Origin: Symsagittifera roscoffensis | Lineage: Eukaryota; Xenacoelomorpha; Acoela; Convolutidae | Assembly: GCF_963678635.1 (NCBI RefSeq) | Contig: NW_026971233.1 | Coordinates: 62,001 to 126,000, forward strand | DNA: 64,000 bases | Direction of reading: 5' to 3' | Shown here: positions 23,402 to 34,781 of the stretch, piece after piece | How the letters are laid out: each line of letters begins with the position of its first letter | How positions within the stretch are numbered: the first letter of the stretch is position 1 | The notes under the pieces: model-generated | Told to the model about the DNA's origin: nothing | Seen by the model: only the letters and a program-made list of their open reading frames with translations | The model's database searches: none | Translations under genes and position numbers: made by a program

Positions 23402-23849
23402 TCAGAGGTTCGAAGGCTGTGGCCAATGATGTAGCATCTCTTGAATTCCCCGCCTGAGTATCATCGCCCCCTCATTAGGGTTCTGTATTTGGCAATTCCT
23501 TTCTGTCCGAATCGCTGGGATTGTTTCTTTCTTGACTCGCATGACTCCTGTTCCTGGAATCACATCTCCCAGTCGCATGTGTATCTTGCATCGGTCGTTC
23601 GTTTGAGGTCGGTCTGTTGCCAATTGAACTTACTCTGATGATTGGGCCTCGTGTTCCATTATCCCCTGTTGTATAACCTGATGAACTGCCCCTACCTCTC
23701 GTGAATCCATATGTCCTCCTCCTGTTCTGTTGGTCATTGAAGTTCACCCTCGGCTCCCTGTTGGGTTTTCCCGAGCTCGATTTCCCATCTTTTTTCCACT
23801 CCTGCTGCATAGTAGCCCGTCCAACCATTCCATGATAGCCTGAGATCAC
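23402..23849 (-). pseudogene. gag: gag Gly/Arg-rich linker, element 2
   Basis: Two overlapping open segments (23475-23849 and 23402-23623) cover the Arg/Gly/Ser-rich linker (RRRTYGFTRGRGSSSGYTTG) and the following stretch. The linker sits between the acidic region and the capsid domain, as in elements 1 and 3. Confidence 0.45.
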
Positions 23850-24009
23850 CTCTCCATCATCGCATCTACTTTTGTGTCAAGAGTCTCAAGAGTCTGCTCT
23901 TGTTGAATTCTTAACTTTTCCATGTCGTCTCTTAATCGTAACTCTCTTTGCTCAGCTTCCCTCGTCATTCGCGACAAGCTTTTCACCAATCTTTCATCCG
24001 CTCTTTCCT

Positions 24010-24744
24010 TCAAGCGTTTTTTGCTTCTACCAACTTCTTGTCTGTTGCGGTTGATTTCTTCCGCAGACGCTCTCTTTCGACATGGACTGCCCTTTCTAGT
24101 TCACTTTTTCTTATGGACATTTGTTCACTTTGTTCTCCTATGCTGCCCACTATGTTGGTCAAGGCTTCTTCAATTGATGCTCCGTTGTCCACTAATGGCG
24201 TCACAAGTGGCGGTGTCACCCTGTCGATCCCAGGTAGCTTGGTGCTGGTTGAGATTCGGGCTTTGATTCTCTGCCTCGACATTTTTTCGTTATTCACCTC
24301 TCGATCCGTCGGTGCGTTGCCTTGTCCTGTGTTTTTATTCTCTCCAGTTCGCATTTCCGAGTTTGCCATAGTCACAAAGTCTCCTGACTGGCCTGATGTG
24401 TTTGAGGTTTTGCTTATCGTCCTCACCACACCAAATTGGTCCATGGTGCCAGTCCCTGTGTCGGTGTATGCTCCATTCTCCTGAATCGAACTATTGAGGC
24501 TGACTCGAGATCCAAAGTCAACTTGCTCATCATCGTCCTCTTCATTTTCTTCCCGGGATTCTCCTTCATCACCTGTACCCGTTCCCATGGTAAATGGAAA
24601 GATGTTTCCGAAAGTGTTCTTCACTCTTTCTAAAAACGATGAGGACGTTGCCTGTTTCTCCGTCACGCCTGCCATCATGGTGTTGTCTGTGGGTGATCTT
24701 CTAGTTGCCACAATCTCAGTAGAGATGTCGGACAGTTCCGACAT
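24010..24744 (-). pseudogene. gag: gag acidic middle region, element 2
   Basis: The 244-codon frame starts MSELSDISTEIVATRRSPTD, has an acidic run (EENEEDDDEQVDF) and ends in a charged helical region. It is the most complete copy of this gag part; element 1 (1262-1885) has lost the first ~55 codons to a frameshift. Confidence 0.65.
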
Positions 24745-25059
24745 CTGTGCCAGTCGGTCATATTTGGAAGTTTGACCTTGAGGAATACAAACTACCTAAT
24801 TTTGGGATAAAATTTAATTTTTCAAAAATTCGATTGGAGCCTGCCGTGCTCAAATCTCCCGCAAAAACTGAAAATCTCAGAAATAGAAGATCAGAACAAC
24901 CGATTTACAATCGCGAAAAAGTACTTGAAAAAGCAGCGGGAAATTGATATTCGCAATTTCCAGATACAAAATAAACGCGAGTAGAGTCGTCTTATTCTGA
25001 AATAGGAGATGGAGTGATTACAGAAGGAGAATACAAATATTCGAGCTGAACTAGAGTGA

Positions 25060-25889
25060 ACCCTCAGTGAAAAGGCCTCTCTTTCCTCTGACTCCTTGTT
25101 TGCCTATGCCAAGCTCTCCGCCAGACATTGATCGGTGTTGCGAATCAATTGAGCCTGATCGACTCCAGCTTGCGACTTCACGTGTGACAGTTCATTTCGC
25201 AAATTCTCTCGACCCTGGTTGCTCTCTAGTCGACTTGATCAATTCTTTTAGTCATATCCCGTCGCAGTTCTTCCAGGCCTGTCATTATGCCAGCAAACAA
25301 GTCACTTATATCGCCAGCCGCCCCCAATGTCGGGGTTGGTCCCAGAGAAGCTGAAGTCAACTGCGGTTGCACCATGGTACTTGATGACGCACCTCCCTTT
25401 CACTGGCCCATCGATATCATCAACCTGGCGAACGTCGAGGATGTTCCCACTGTTATCCCATCAGACATGGGCCTGGTCGGTGAGGTGGACAACGCTTTCC
25501 TGCTCATGTCGTTTCTTGGACACGGCGTGAAGTCCACATCCTGGATGGGTTATCTCCGGATGGTCGTAACTGGAAGATAGACCTTCAGTTCTTAGTGACG
25601 CCATGTGCTCATCGTACAAAGAATTCCAGCTTTTCTTGGCTTTCGAATCCGTTTGTTCTTCACTTGGACTTATACTCGACATAATCGCGTTCTTGCTCTG
25701 CTTGGCCAGAGATGACTGTTCTTTTCTCCACTTATGACTCTTAGTCTCTGATTTGAACATTCCCCTGAGCAATACTTCTTCTTGCGGTTCGATCTCGGAA
25801 CGCTCCGAGGCCTCCTCCGTCCTTTCGACTTCCTCCCGTTCGAGGTCTTCGCCTGGCTCAAAGTCGGGTCGGACGAGTGTTTGTTCCAC
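25060..25889 (-). pseudogene. gag: gag N-terminal region, element 2 (start lost)
   Basis: Open from 25889 to 25461, matching 2665-3249 but lacking the first ~40 codons, which were lost at the inverted-repeat joint at 25902. It ends at a TGA where element 1 has TAA. Coding-like sequence continues to about 25060 with a GLEELRRDMTKRIDQVD helix and a shared 1-nt frameshift. Codon conservation past the stop suggests that it was once read through or that the stop is old. Confidence 0.6.
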
Positions 25890-25901
25890 TTCGTCGAAAG
25901 G

Positions 25902-25944
25902 GTCGAGTAGGCAGCGTTGATTTACTTAACGCTGCCTACTCGAC
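25902..25944. repeat. Perfect 17-bp inverted repeat at gag/LTR joint
   Basis: GTCGAGTAGGCAGCGTT (25902-25918), a 9-bp spacer, and AACGCTGCCTACTCGAC (25928-25944). The right arm is normal LTR-unit sequence. The left arm is a reversed copy that replaces the gag start and leader present in units A-C. Confidence 0.9.
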
Positions 25945-26319
25945 TTCTTCAATATCAAAAAAAAATTTTGGATTTTTTGGTAATGATATTGGTGACTCAG
26001 CTAAGGTTACACACAGGGCTTGCTTAGTACCAATTTTATGCTAACTCAACCCTGTTGTCTTGTATAACAGTATCACAAAATTTTCACAAGATATAGTCAA
26101 TACAAAAAACACAACTTATAATCGGATAAGAATATCCTACAGGTGACAGCGACCTTTCGTCAGCATCAATTTTACCTCCACGCTCTTATCAAATCACTGC
26201 TTTGTTAAAATCAAACAATCTTTTTAAGGAAAACAGTGACGATTCGGGAATAGATAAATCAAATTTAGTCTTAAAGAAAGAGACTTCCCTCAATCGGAAC
26301 ACTCCAAAAGAACGAAGCC

Positions 26320-26391
26320 CAGGACAATATTTTCTCGAGTGAATGTGTATTTGCCTAATACACTCACCGAAGTCTTCGTTTAGTTGTCCTG
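26320..26391. other. Conserved stem-loop (alpha type) in unit D
   Basis: CAGGACAA/TTGTCCTG outer arms. The inner stem has one change (GTGAATGT) that weakens pairing. Confidence 0.55.
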
Positions 26392-26502
26392 CAATTGCCC
26401 GAGCTGTCCTACTAATTAGCTCAAGGCAACCTCTGATCGAAAATTTCTAATGTCTATGAAAAAGCTCCCCCACACCCGGAACGCCCCAAGTTTACGAGAG
26501 CA

Positions 26503-26576
26503 GGGAACAACTTTTCTTCTCAAGTGAATGTGTATTTGCCTAATACACTCACCAAGGTCTTCTTTTATGTGTTCCC
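26503..26576. other. Conserved stem-loop (beta type) in unit D
   Basis: GGGAACA/TGTTCCC outer arms with the same weakened inner stem (GTGAATGT) as the alpha copy next to it. Confidence 0.55.
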
Positions 26577-28809
26577 GGATTGCCCGAGCTTTCCTATTAA
26601 GTAGCTCAGGGCAACCTCACAACCAAAATGATAATAAATAAAAAAAATTCGGTTCGGGTACTTTTGACAGACCCGATCTAGAATCCAAAGTTGATCACAA
26701 ATCTCCGGGACAAATGGGCTCCTGTGATCCTAATATGCACGCCCGTTGTTAGTTGACCTTTTTTCTGACCCTAAATGGATATCTTAGTTGCTCAACTTGC
26801 CCCAGAAGGTACCCTTAAGTTTTCAATAAGGAGGGTTGTTAAGGGGCTTAAGTCACTCCGGTGGGTTACTTCGGAGGGTTGTTAAGACACTTAGCCTACT
26901 TCGGAGGGTTACTTCGGAGGGTACCTTAGTCACCCAAGTGACTTGGGAGGGTCCCCTTTAACTCTCTAACGAGGGTCAATAAGAGGCTTAACAGGCTCCG
27001 GAGGGTTACTTCGGAGGGTTCCTTCAAAGAAGGGTCTCCAACTAGTCTCAGAAAGTGTCAACACAAGCTAAATTCTCTGTGGGGGGTTGTTTTATTTTCT
27101 TCGGAGGGTGTCGTGGAAAACTTCCACTAAGGAGGGTTGCTAAGGAGCTCAGCTGACTCCGGAGAGTTACTTCGAAGTGTTAGCCAAAAATCGAGAAAAC
27201 GGGTTATTCTACCGCCGTAAAGCATCCGAATGCGGTCTAACAGACTTAAAACCAGATTGGCTGACACGGTCAACCTTCCCAGTAGGATAAAAATGTGTTC
27301 TTATAAGATTTTCTGCCGCTCGGAGGGTTCCCTAAATTCTGAACCCTCCGAACCAACAAATTCTAAAAAAAAAAATCTTTTCCGAGATTATCAACCCAAA
27401 AACGGTTGCGGTCCGGAAGATTGGTCAAAAACGTCGACTTAGGGTACCAAATTTATCCCGATCGGTTGGCTAGTCTTCGAGAAATCGCCAAAAATATGTT
27501 CGTCAATTTTGCCTTTTTCACCGCCTATAAAGTTTCTGAAAGACTTTTTCCGCAATTCTTTGTGAAAGTGTCTAAAATTAATTGAAACGAGCTCAGTAGC
27601 CCCGTACGGCACTGGAACAATGCAAAAAACCGGACCAAAAATGGTTTGGAAACAAAAATTTGGCCAATAACAAATAAAGTGGACCCTCCGATTCCTCCCT
27701 TTTCCAATCTTTAAGTTGTTACCTTATCCACGGAGCTAATCGGAGGGTCACTCAAAGTTTTCTCTGGCAACCGAGCACGTTATGCTAGCACGCTCTAACG
27801 CAAAAACTTTTATTGCTCTTACTCTAAAATATCAAAAACTCGATCCCCAAAACAGATTGACAAAATTCGGAAAATTATCAAAGTTTTAGTCGAAAAAATT
27901 TGTTTTTTTTTCTAACTTTTACTGAGTCCTTTTTCACGCGGTTTTTTTAGTCAGGGGGATCGAACTACGTAGTAAATCCCTGAACAAAAGCTTTTTGCTG
28001 TTTGAAAAAACTCGGATATCCAAAATTTTTGGGGTCTACAGTTTGGTCGAAAATCAGTAACTTTCGAAAAAATTGGGGTGTTTCTCGGGTCTAAATAGGA
28101 GATAAGAAATATATAATAAGGATAATAATCTATTAGTAGTCGTTAATGAATTTTACTATACCTTCTTTTGCACCAAAATAGCCGAATTAGGACCCTTAAC
28201 TCGGAAATTCGTGAGCGATGGAGGGTACAATCGGACCGCGCCAATCGTGCCCCCACCTATTAAGTTTTAATGAAATATTACCCGAACGAGACTAAAATTG
28301 TTTCAACGATACCCAACAGTCGTTGTGGATGTTGTCCTTGATGCCCCTGTTGAGTGTGGAACACGTCGGTCAGCTTGCCACTCTACCCTCCGGTCACCGG
28401 CAAAATCACCATTAACGTGCTTAAATACTCAAATTACACTCAAGGGAGGGACCCAACCCGTCACAAAAACACACAATCTTCTATCAGAAATGATATAAAT
28501 CAATCTGAAACAACAACAAATAGGAATGTCAGATCACATCTTGCCCGGAAATAACATATAAACTGTCACTTTTTGTTTTTTTTATTGTTTTTGGTCTTTT
28601 TTGGATTTTTTACTGTTTTTTGTACTTTTTTGTTTTCAAATGAATTTTTTTTTGGTTTTTTCTTGGTTATACACTATTTTTGTTTGGTTTTACGCTTTCT
28701 CTTTAATTCTTTTTGGTCCCGGGACCTCGGGACAAGCTGGCTCACGACTTCCCACCCAACCCTCCGGCCCCCGGAGTTTTCGGTCCTAACTAAGTTAAAA
28801 AGCTAAATA

Positions 28810-28845
28810 GTACTAGGCGGAGGGACCGCGCCTTCCCCCTAGTAC
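28810..28845 (-). other. Hairpin with polypurine tract at element 3 / LTR boundary
   Basis: GTACTAGG (28810-28817) pairs with CCTAGTAC (28838-28845). The minus-strand tract AGGGGGAAGG lies at 28840-28831. It equals the hairpin at 14803-14838. Confidence 0.5.
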
Positions 28846-30013
28846 AACAAAGGTCATTAAGGCCTCTAACTCGGGCTTACGCCCGGAGCGGAGTGTTCGT
28901 CGCTGAAAGGTTTGCTGATCATGATGGTCTTATGCCTGTAACAGGCCACCCAGGAGTGTCAAAAAAAACGTCTATGTAACATTCGCCCAACTACTACACA
29001 GTGACGGAGCGTAGAAAAAGTACCTATTCAAGGCTGAGTGAAAATTTACTGTTTTTAGGCCATCAGTCAAACGACTTTTGATAAGCTTTCGTTTACATGC
29101 GAACACAACCGCATAGCTGGGTCTCGGATCCTCAGACTACGTGATTGCTATTAAAAACACGGCTCGAATACCCTATTTTAATATGTTTATGGTGACAGTT
29201 CTATATTAAATCCATTGGAGATGGATTGACCCTTTCCTCTTTCTAGCTACTCGTATTCTAAAACATCAGATAATACCGATGTTAATTCAAAAGTCTATGG
29301 CATCAGAGTAGCTAAAAAGTCAGTTTTTTATAGTCCTTCACTATTTAATGTCTCTGGGGAGCCAAGCATCCGCTTCCGTGATTTCCTCGAGATAGCGCCG
29401 TTATCAGTCCCAAATCGTGGCACGGGAGGGTACCGCTCAATATTCTTTCCCCACTGAAGCCTCCTTACTCGCTAATTTCTTCCGCTAAGTGTCTTATCGT
29501 GCGTGATCGTCACGATAAGAGGATTCGTTTTTATATCGTTATCGTCCGAATGTTTTGCACTATTTTTGCTGTTGTTCTCTTTTTGTCACTTTTTGACTCA
29601 AAATGACAGTTTTTTGTATTTCTCAGAAATAGTAGTTCGACAATCGAAATTTTGAAAATTTAAAATTCTCGAATATTCTGACCCTCCTTTGTAGTAATTT
29701 TCAACCGTTAAGGCCTCTACTGATATTTTTACGTTGCGTCGGAAGGTTGCGCTGTGCCAGTCTGGCAGAATGACACAAAAATCTGCTGCTAACGCTGTCT
29801 TAAAACTCAGGTTCTATCCGTAAGTATGAAACCGCTGTCTGTTAGTGTTATGCTACTTGAATATTCATTTGGTAAGTTAAAATATGACTCAACTACCCTC
29901 CCTATGTCCGGTTTCTTAGGGTCCTCGCCTGTTTCTGCTTCTAGATCACCTGTCTCTCTTGCTATTCTTAATTTTTTTAATAATAAATTTTCAGTGTGGG
30001 TAAGTTCTACCCC

Positions 30014-30768
30014 TCACTCCTCGGACAAAATATCCCTGGACGTCCCCGTCGATCGCGTTGCGGATATCAAGTCGAGGTTGGAAGCCGGGATGGGTAATTG
30101 CCCTTCCTGGGCAACCCAGGAAGGGTCATATTTTTCATTTTTTATGTATTTCATGCTTTCACGATCTTCATCTTGAATCGTGACACTGGTCTCCTTTGGG
30201 TCCGACGTCATTTCGTTCAGCCACTCCAATACGCGCAGATTTGTCAATTCTTGTCCGTAGGATTGCTGTCGCTCGTCGTCGAATTCTACCTCGGTATTTC
30301 GACCGGTCCTCGATCCACTCCTTGTCTTGGTCATCAACTATGTCGATGTCTTGCGACACGGTTGTTCCTTCTAGACCCACCACTTCTTCCGCTATCTTCT
30401 TCAGATCTATCCTGTCCACTACGAAGTCATCTCCGTAAGTATTACATTTCTTCTTCGATCTTGTCCTGTCATTCTGTCTAGTCTGTATTGTAAACGGAAG
30501 ATCTGGTTCCAAATTGTTGGTGTCTACCATTTGTGCGGGGGTCTCGCCAGTCCTCCTCCGCGTAGGGTAAGGTTTTTTCATCTGCCTCAATCACCTCGTT
30601 GGGATCCAGATCCAGTGGTGGACTTGTTCCTTCCTCTACGACCTCATTTCTATCGTTCTTTTCCCTGGTGCCCTTCTCGTTGACCTCACAAGCAGGGTCC
30701 ATCATCAGATAATCCCCCTCTTCCATATCTGCAGGTATACGGAAGTGGTTCTCGTAGTTGGCGGCCAT
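30014..30768 (-). pseudogene. pol: pol C-terminal acidic tail, element 3
   Basis: Overlapping frames at 30478-30768, 30168-30590 and 30014-30337 read the same acidic tail as element 2 (DLDPNEVIEADEKTLPYAEEDW, YGDDFVVDRIDLKKIAEEVVG, LRVLEWLNEM). Two small frameshifts, near 30540 and 30290, separate them. It ends at a stop (DILSEE) shared with element 2. Confidence 0.65.
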
Positions 30769-30806
30769 ATCTGTTCTCGTAGTGGGCGGCTCGGCCAGTA
30801 CTCAGT

Positions 30807-31895
30807 CTATATAATCGTCCCTCCTGGTGCACTTCCGTAATCATGAAGGGTCCCCTCCACTTTTTTAGGAAATTTTTTCGTTCCTTTCGGTGGTAAAACG
30901 TTCTGAAATACCCATACGTAGTCTCCTACAGAGTAAGTTTTTGCACCGGCTGCTTCCTTGTCGAACTTTTTCCTCTGCCTTGCCTGTGCCTGCTGATTGT
31001 TCCGTCTACACAAGTCGTTTAACTCCTGTTGACGCCTAATCACATCCCTCACATAGACCTGTGGTGACGTTTTCTTTCCCTCATACTCTGGGTCGAAGAA
31101 GGTCAAGGGCAAAGGCTTTTCGTGTCCGGTTAGCATCATGTGTGGACTAACTCCGGTGGTGGTGTGTCGTGTGCTGTTATAAGCTCCCATCACCTGTGGA
31201 AGATATCTGTCCCAATCGGTCATGTACATGGAAAACCATACCCTCAGCATCCACACTAACGTTCGATTCTGACTTTCCACTTGGCCATTCGTCTGGGAAT
31301 GGTATGTCGTGGAGTGAGCTTGAGCCACCTGTGAACGTCTCATGAGCTCTTTCGTGAGCTCTCCCACAAAAGCTGTTCCGTTATCCGATTGCAATGTCAT
31401 CGGACAACCATGTCTCGCTATCCACGTATTAATTAGATGATCGCACGTCTCTTCTGCTGAGGCAGTTATGCAGGGCACGGCCTCTGCATACTTCGTGAAT
31501 TGATATATCATGAACAAGACTTGATTGTAACCACTGTCTGTCATGCATATCTTTTGGTGATCTATCTGCACCACCCCGTTAAATTCAGATGACTCGATCG
31601 ACTGCAAAGGAAATCGCAATTTCCTTGGGTTCTTGACCTGTTGGCATGACAGGCATGCTGTTACCCCCTTCTCGCATGCCTTTTTCTTTCCCGGCAACTC
31701 AAAGCGTTTCAGAATACTCTGGTATACTTTTTCGATTCCCTGATGACCCATCTGATCATGCGACCTGAAAAAAAGTTCTGTCTGATAGAGGTGCGGCAAC
31801 ACTATCGCGTTATACTTGTACAGGACTTTGTCTTCTTCTATTCTCTTGCAAGCCACGATCCCGTCCTTGTTCAGATATAACCTGTCTTCCTCCAA
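30807..31895 (-). CDS. pol: Integrase, element 3 (catalytic signature intact)
   Basis: The 362-codon frame holds a complete retroviral-type integrase, which inserts element cDNA into the host genome. Visible parts are the zinc-binding HHCC domain (His46, His51, Cys81, Cys84), the core with Asp112 (VVQIDHQK), Asp171 (LQSDNGTAF) and Glu207 (NGQVESQN), with exactly 35 residues between the last two, and a C-terminal part (DYVWVFQNVLPPKGTKKF). The frame shifts just before the GPF module: EGTLHDYGSAPGG replaces the expected GPFMITEVHQ. It is the best-preserved domain of the minus-strand family, in an otherwise broken element. Confidence 0.92.
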   Translation of the reverse strand: MEEDRLYLNKDGIVACKRIEEDKVLYKYNAIVLPHLYQTELFFRSHDQMGHQGIEKVYQSILKRFELPGKKKACEKGVTACLSCQQVKNPRKLRFPLQSIESSEFNGVVQIDHQKICMTDSGYNQVLFMIYQFTKYAEAVPCITASAEETCDHLINTWIARHGCPMTLQSDNGTAFVGELTKELMRRSQVAQAHSTTYHSQTNGQVESQNRTLVWMLRVWFSMYMTDWDRYLPQVMGAYNSTRHTTTGVSPHMMLTGHEKPLPLTFFDPEYEGKKTSPQVYVRDVIRRQQELNDLCRRNNQQAQARQRKKFDKEAAGAKTYSVGDYVWVFQNVLPPKGTKKFPKKVEGTLHDYGSAPGGTII

Positions 31896-32032
31896 GTCTC
31901 CTTTGTCCGGAGCATCATTTTAGATCCACCTTTTCAGATTGCTTGTCATGCGATCAATTCTCTGCGCTCTAAGTAGGTCCGAGAGTCTGTATCTCGCCTT
32001 CAAGTACGTCTTCATGACCCTCATCTGACTAT

Positions 32033-32604
32033 TCAGCTCATTGGGCTGATGCTTGTCTTCTCCCATCTTAACGCACCAAATCTTCGCCATCGGCTGTGTT
32101 TCCTGTTTAACGGTTGAAGATAAGTCCTGACTACCTCATTTTGCGACAGCAAGCTTATCGAACGTTTCCATACTGCTATTGTTTCCAGATCATCTGCTGC
32201 GTTGTCAAAGACTTTTTCACCTGGTATGAGGTAGCGATCACTGTCAGGGTCTTGATATACCTCTCTGTCCAGATCCCTCGCTCGAGTCTCCACTAGAAGT
32301 GTGTGGATCGCTAGCTCTGATAGCTCCGATCCTGATCTCGAGTTCCTGTCTGAGTAGGTGTCAATTCCTGAATTCCGGGAATTGCCATCTATTGAAGAGT
32401 CTGCGATGGAGCCTGTTCCCTCTCCTGGGTCAGTTCTGTGCGTTCTCTCAACCACCTGGATTCCCCGGACAAAATTTTGTACTCCAGGTCCTGTTCCTCA
32501 TCAGGAACTTTCTCTTCTACATCAGAGTCCCCGGACAAACTTTCATGTTCCGGGTTTTGATCCTGAACTCGCCCTCTCGCTTCATCTTCCGTCTTACCGG
32601 ACAA
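32033..32604 (-). pseudogene. pol: pol linker between RNase H and integrase, element 3
   Basis: Two overlapping frames (32389-32604 and 32033-32455) encode an acidic, Ser/Asp-rich linker (LSGDSDVEEKVPDEE, SDRYLIPGEKVFD). The plus-strand element has an acidic segment in the same place. No domain is known. Confidence 0.5.
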
Positions 32605-33030
32605 ATTTCCTGGCTCCAGGCTTCGAATAACTTTCCCACCTTCCTTCTGCTGTTCATCAAAGGTAACGGTTTTCTCTTGGGTGTCGTTCCCCCGTTCTTT
32701 CCGTTTGTATGAAGTACTTGTTAAAAATTCTCGGGGTATTCTGGGTGTCCTACAATCCCTCTCATTATCTTTGTGTTGTCTTATTCACGGCATAATCTTC
32801 ACCTTCTCACTGACTGTCAGTGATGCCATAGCTGCTGCCCACTCGGAGTCATCTCTGGTCAATTCTCTTTCTAACAATTCACCGTTTTATCCAATAACGA
32901 GAGGCTGTTTATGTTCATGCGAGAGAGTTTCTGCTGGACCAGGCTCGAGCCCAGCAACATACCCAAGGGCACGCATCCTGTGCTCGAATATCATGTGGTA
33001 GCCATCTAATCTTACTATCCATCTACCAAG

Positions 33031-33876
33031 TTAACTCTGGTCCACCGAGTATGTCTTCAGCCAGGATAACGCTCTGTTGTCCACGCGTAACTTAAAGGGA
33101 GCGCTCCCCAAGTATGCGCGGTACTTTTCCACGAATGTGACTACTGCAAACATTTCTGCTTTCGGTGCACCATATTTCATCTCAGTATCACTTAACACCT
33201 TACTGCCATATGCAATGGGATGGAGAACTGTTCTTCCATTCCATTCCTGCTCCTGATGCAGTATTCCTGAGATGGCTACTACTGATACGCCTGTATCAAG
33301 AACATACATGCACTTCTCCGTAGGCATGCCTAGCAGTGGCGCTTCGCACAGTTGCCGATTTGTGTTCTCGAAGGCAACTTGTTCTTCTTCGTTCCATTCG
33401 AACTTCTTTCCTTTGTTGCGCATCAGCCTTTGCATGGAATACACCTTGTCTGCATATTTTTTTTTGAACGCACGGTAATAATTGGCATACCCTAGGAAGC
33501 TCATGAATTGTTTGTCCGTTCTGGGAGCCTTCCATGTCAACACAGCCTCTACTGCTTCCGGGTCCGGCCTCACGCCATTCCTGTCCACCATTCTTCCTAC
33601 GTACTTGATTGAATCCCTAAGGATTTCACATTTCGATGGTTTGCATTTCAAGCCTGCTCTTTTCATGCATCCAAAGACCTCATCGAGCCAATCAATGTGG
33701 TCTTCCAGGGTCGGTGTTGCTATGACTACGTCATCCACGTAACACATCACAAGATTCCCGTACTTCTTTGTCACTTTGATCAAAGCCTGAGCCATCAGTA
33801 TTTGAAAACTGGCCGTTGCGTTGCACAAGCCAAAGGGCATCCTCTTCCACAGGTACAACATCAATTCACATGCCAA
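33031..33876 (-). CDS. pol: Reverse transcriptase C-half plus RNase H, element 3
   Basis: A 281-codon open frame joins the RT palm/thumb (FGLCNATASFQ, catalytic MCYVDDVVIATP, KCEILRDSIKYVG, FLGYANYYRAF) to RNase H (LDTGVSVVAISGIL, KYGAPKAEMFAVV, RVDNRALSWL). At the first RNase H motif the usual LDTDAS reads LDTGVS, so the expected catalytic Asp is changed. The N-half of RT (33877-34190) is recognisable but broken by frameshifts and stops. Confidence 0.9.
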   Translation of the reverse strand: MACELMLYLWKRMPFGLCNATASFQILMAQALIKVTKKYGNLVMCYVDDVVIATPTLEDHIDWLDEVFGCMKRAGLKCKPSKCEILRDSIKYVGRMVDRNGVRPDPEAVEAVLTWKAPRTDKQFMSFLGYANYYRAFKKKYADKVYSMQRLMRNKGKKFEWNEEEQVAFENTNRQLCEAPLLGMPTEKCMYVLDTGVSVVAISGILHQEQEWNGRTVLHPIAYGSKVLSDTEMKYGAPKAEMFAVVTFVEKYRAYLGSAPFKLRVDNRALSWLKTYSVDQS

Positions 33877-34194
33877 TCCTGTCTTCTCTCTGTCCTTCTT
33901 CCGCAGAGGGACCTGCCAGAAGGCAGAAACCAGGTCCAGTGTGGTGAAGAACTTGGCATCACCAAGTTTAGAGAGGCTCTCGTCTATCCGCGGTATCCGT
34001 TACGCATCTTTCCTTGTCACCGCGTTCAATTAGCAAAAGTCACAACAAAACATAAGCTGCCCCCCTTTCTTTTTCTTCATTACTACCCCGCAAGCCCATG
34101 GCGATTTTGAGGGTTCTATCATGTCGTATTCGAGCAACATTTCTTTTTCCGCTCGGCACGCTTCCGACTTATGTGGCGCCATTCGTCTTGCTCC

Positions 34195-34575
34195 TTACCT
34201 GTGGCAAACGGCGCCCTCCTCTAGTTCGATTTCGTGTTCGACGACGTCACAACATCCGATATCCGCCTTATGTTTTGAAAATACATCCGCGTTCCGATTT
34301 AAAACGGCCCGCAAAAATTCAAAATCTCCCTCGCCTATTTTCCTTTTTAAGTGTTCTATTTCTGGCAAAACCGGTTTGTCAGATTCTAGTTCATATGACG
34401 AGGGGCGTTCCGGAAAATTCGAGCAGCTCGACAAACCTTCGTCCGTTTCAGACTTCATTGAAAACAGTTTATGAAGAGTTTTTAGTTCATTTATCCTTTT
34501 TGAACTTTGATCTTTATTGGCATGATAAGGACAGTCTTTTACGCTATATCTCTTCTGAGTTTTGTGTCTCCTCAT
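34195..34575 (-). pseudogene. pol: Protease-RT connecting segment, element 3
   Basis: The 126-codon frame (SSCSNFPERPSSYELESDKP, KADIGCCDVVEHEIELEEGA) leads into RT. The phrase ADIGCC...EHEIEL is the usual Ty3 approach to the RT fingers. It ends at a stop (GAVCHR). Confidence 0.7.
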
Positions 34576-34781
34576 AGTCGGTCCTCATCGGCAAAGCAAA
34601 ACCAAGTTTCTTTCCACGCTGGATTAAAACTGTGTTGTCCAGTGTGTTCAATGACAAACTGACACACAGTTCGTTTCGAGTTACCGAGAAGCTTCAGCCT
34701 AAACTCACTGAACTTTGACTATTTGGATTCGGTACCAAACAAACCTGTTTACTATCACTTAACGAATTCAAATTCATCATT

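Larger units (their letters stand above)
14824..25901 (-). mobile_element. Ty3/gypsy-like element 2 (decayed gag-pol)
   Basis: Reading down the minus strand the order is gag (25889-22656), gag-protease link (22455-21829), protease (21683-21290), RT (20639-19761), RNase H (19878-19513), linker, a deleted integrase, then the integrase C-terminal region (18365-17535, partly duplicated at 16527-15967). The RT-RNase H-integrase order is that of Ty3/gypsy. In-frame stops, frameshifts and two large deletions make it non-functional. 14839-15960 is 3' untranslated-like sequence with no gene. Confidence 0.9.
25928..28817 (-). repeat. LTR-like unit D between elements 3 and 2
   Basis: This aligns with units A-C from the leader to the boundary hairpin, but without the gag start and leader (about 430 bp) upstream of the inverted repeat. 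It has both stem-loops, the GGAGGGT-rich stretch (26830-27760) and the AT-rich part. It contains no gene. Confidence 0.75.
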
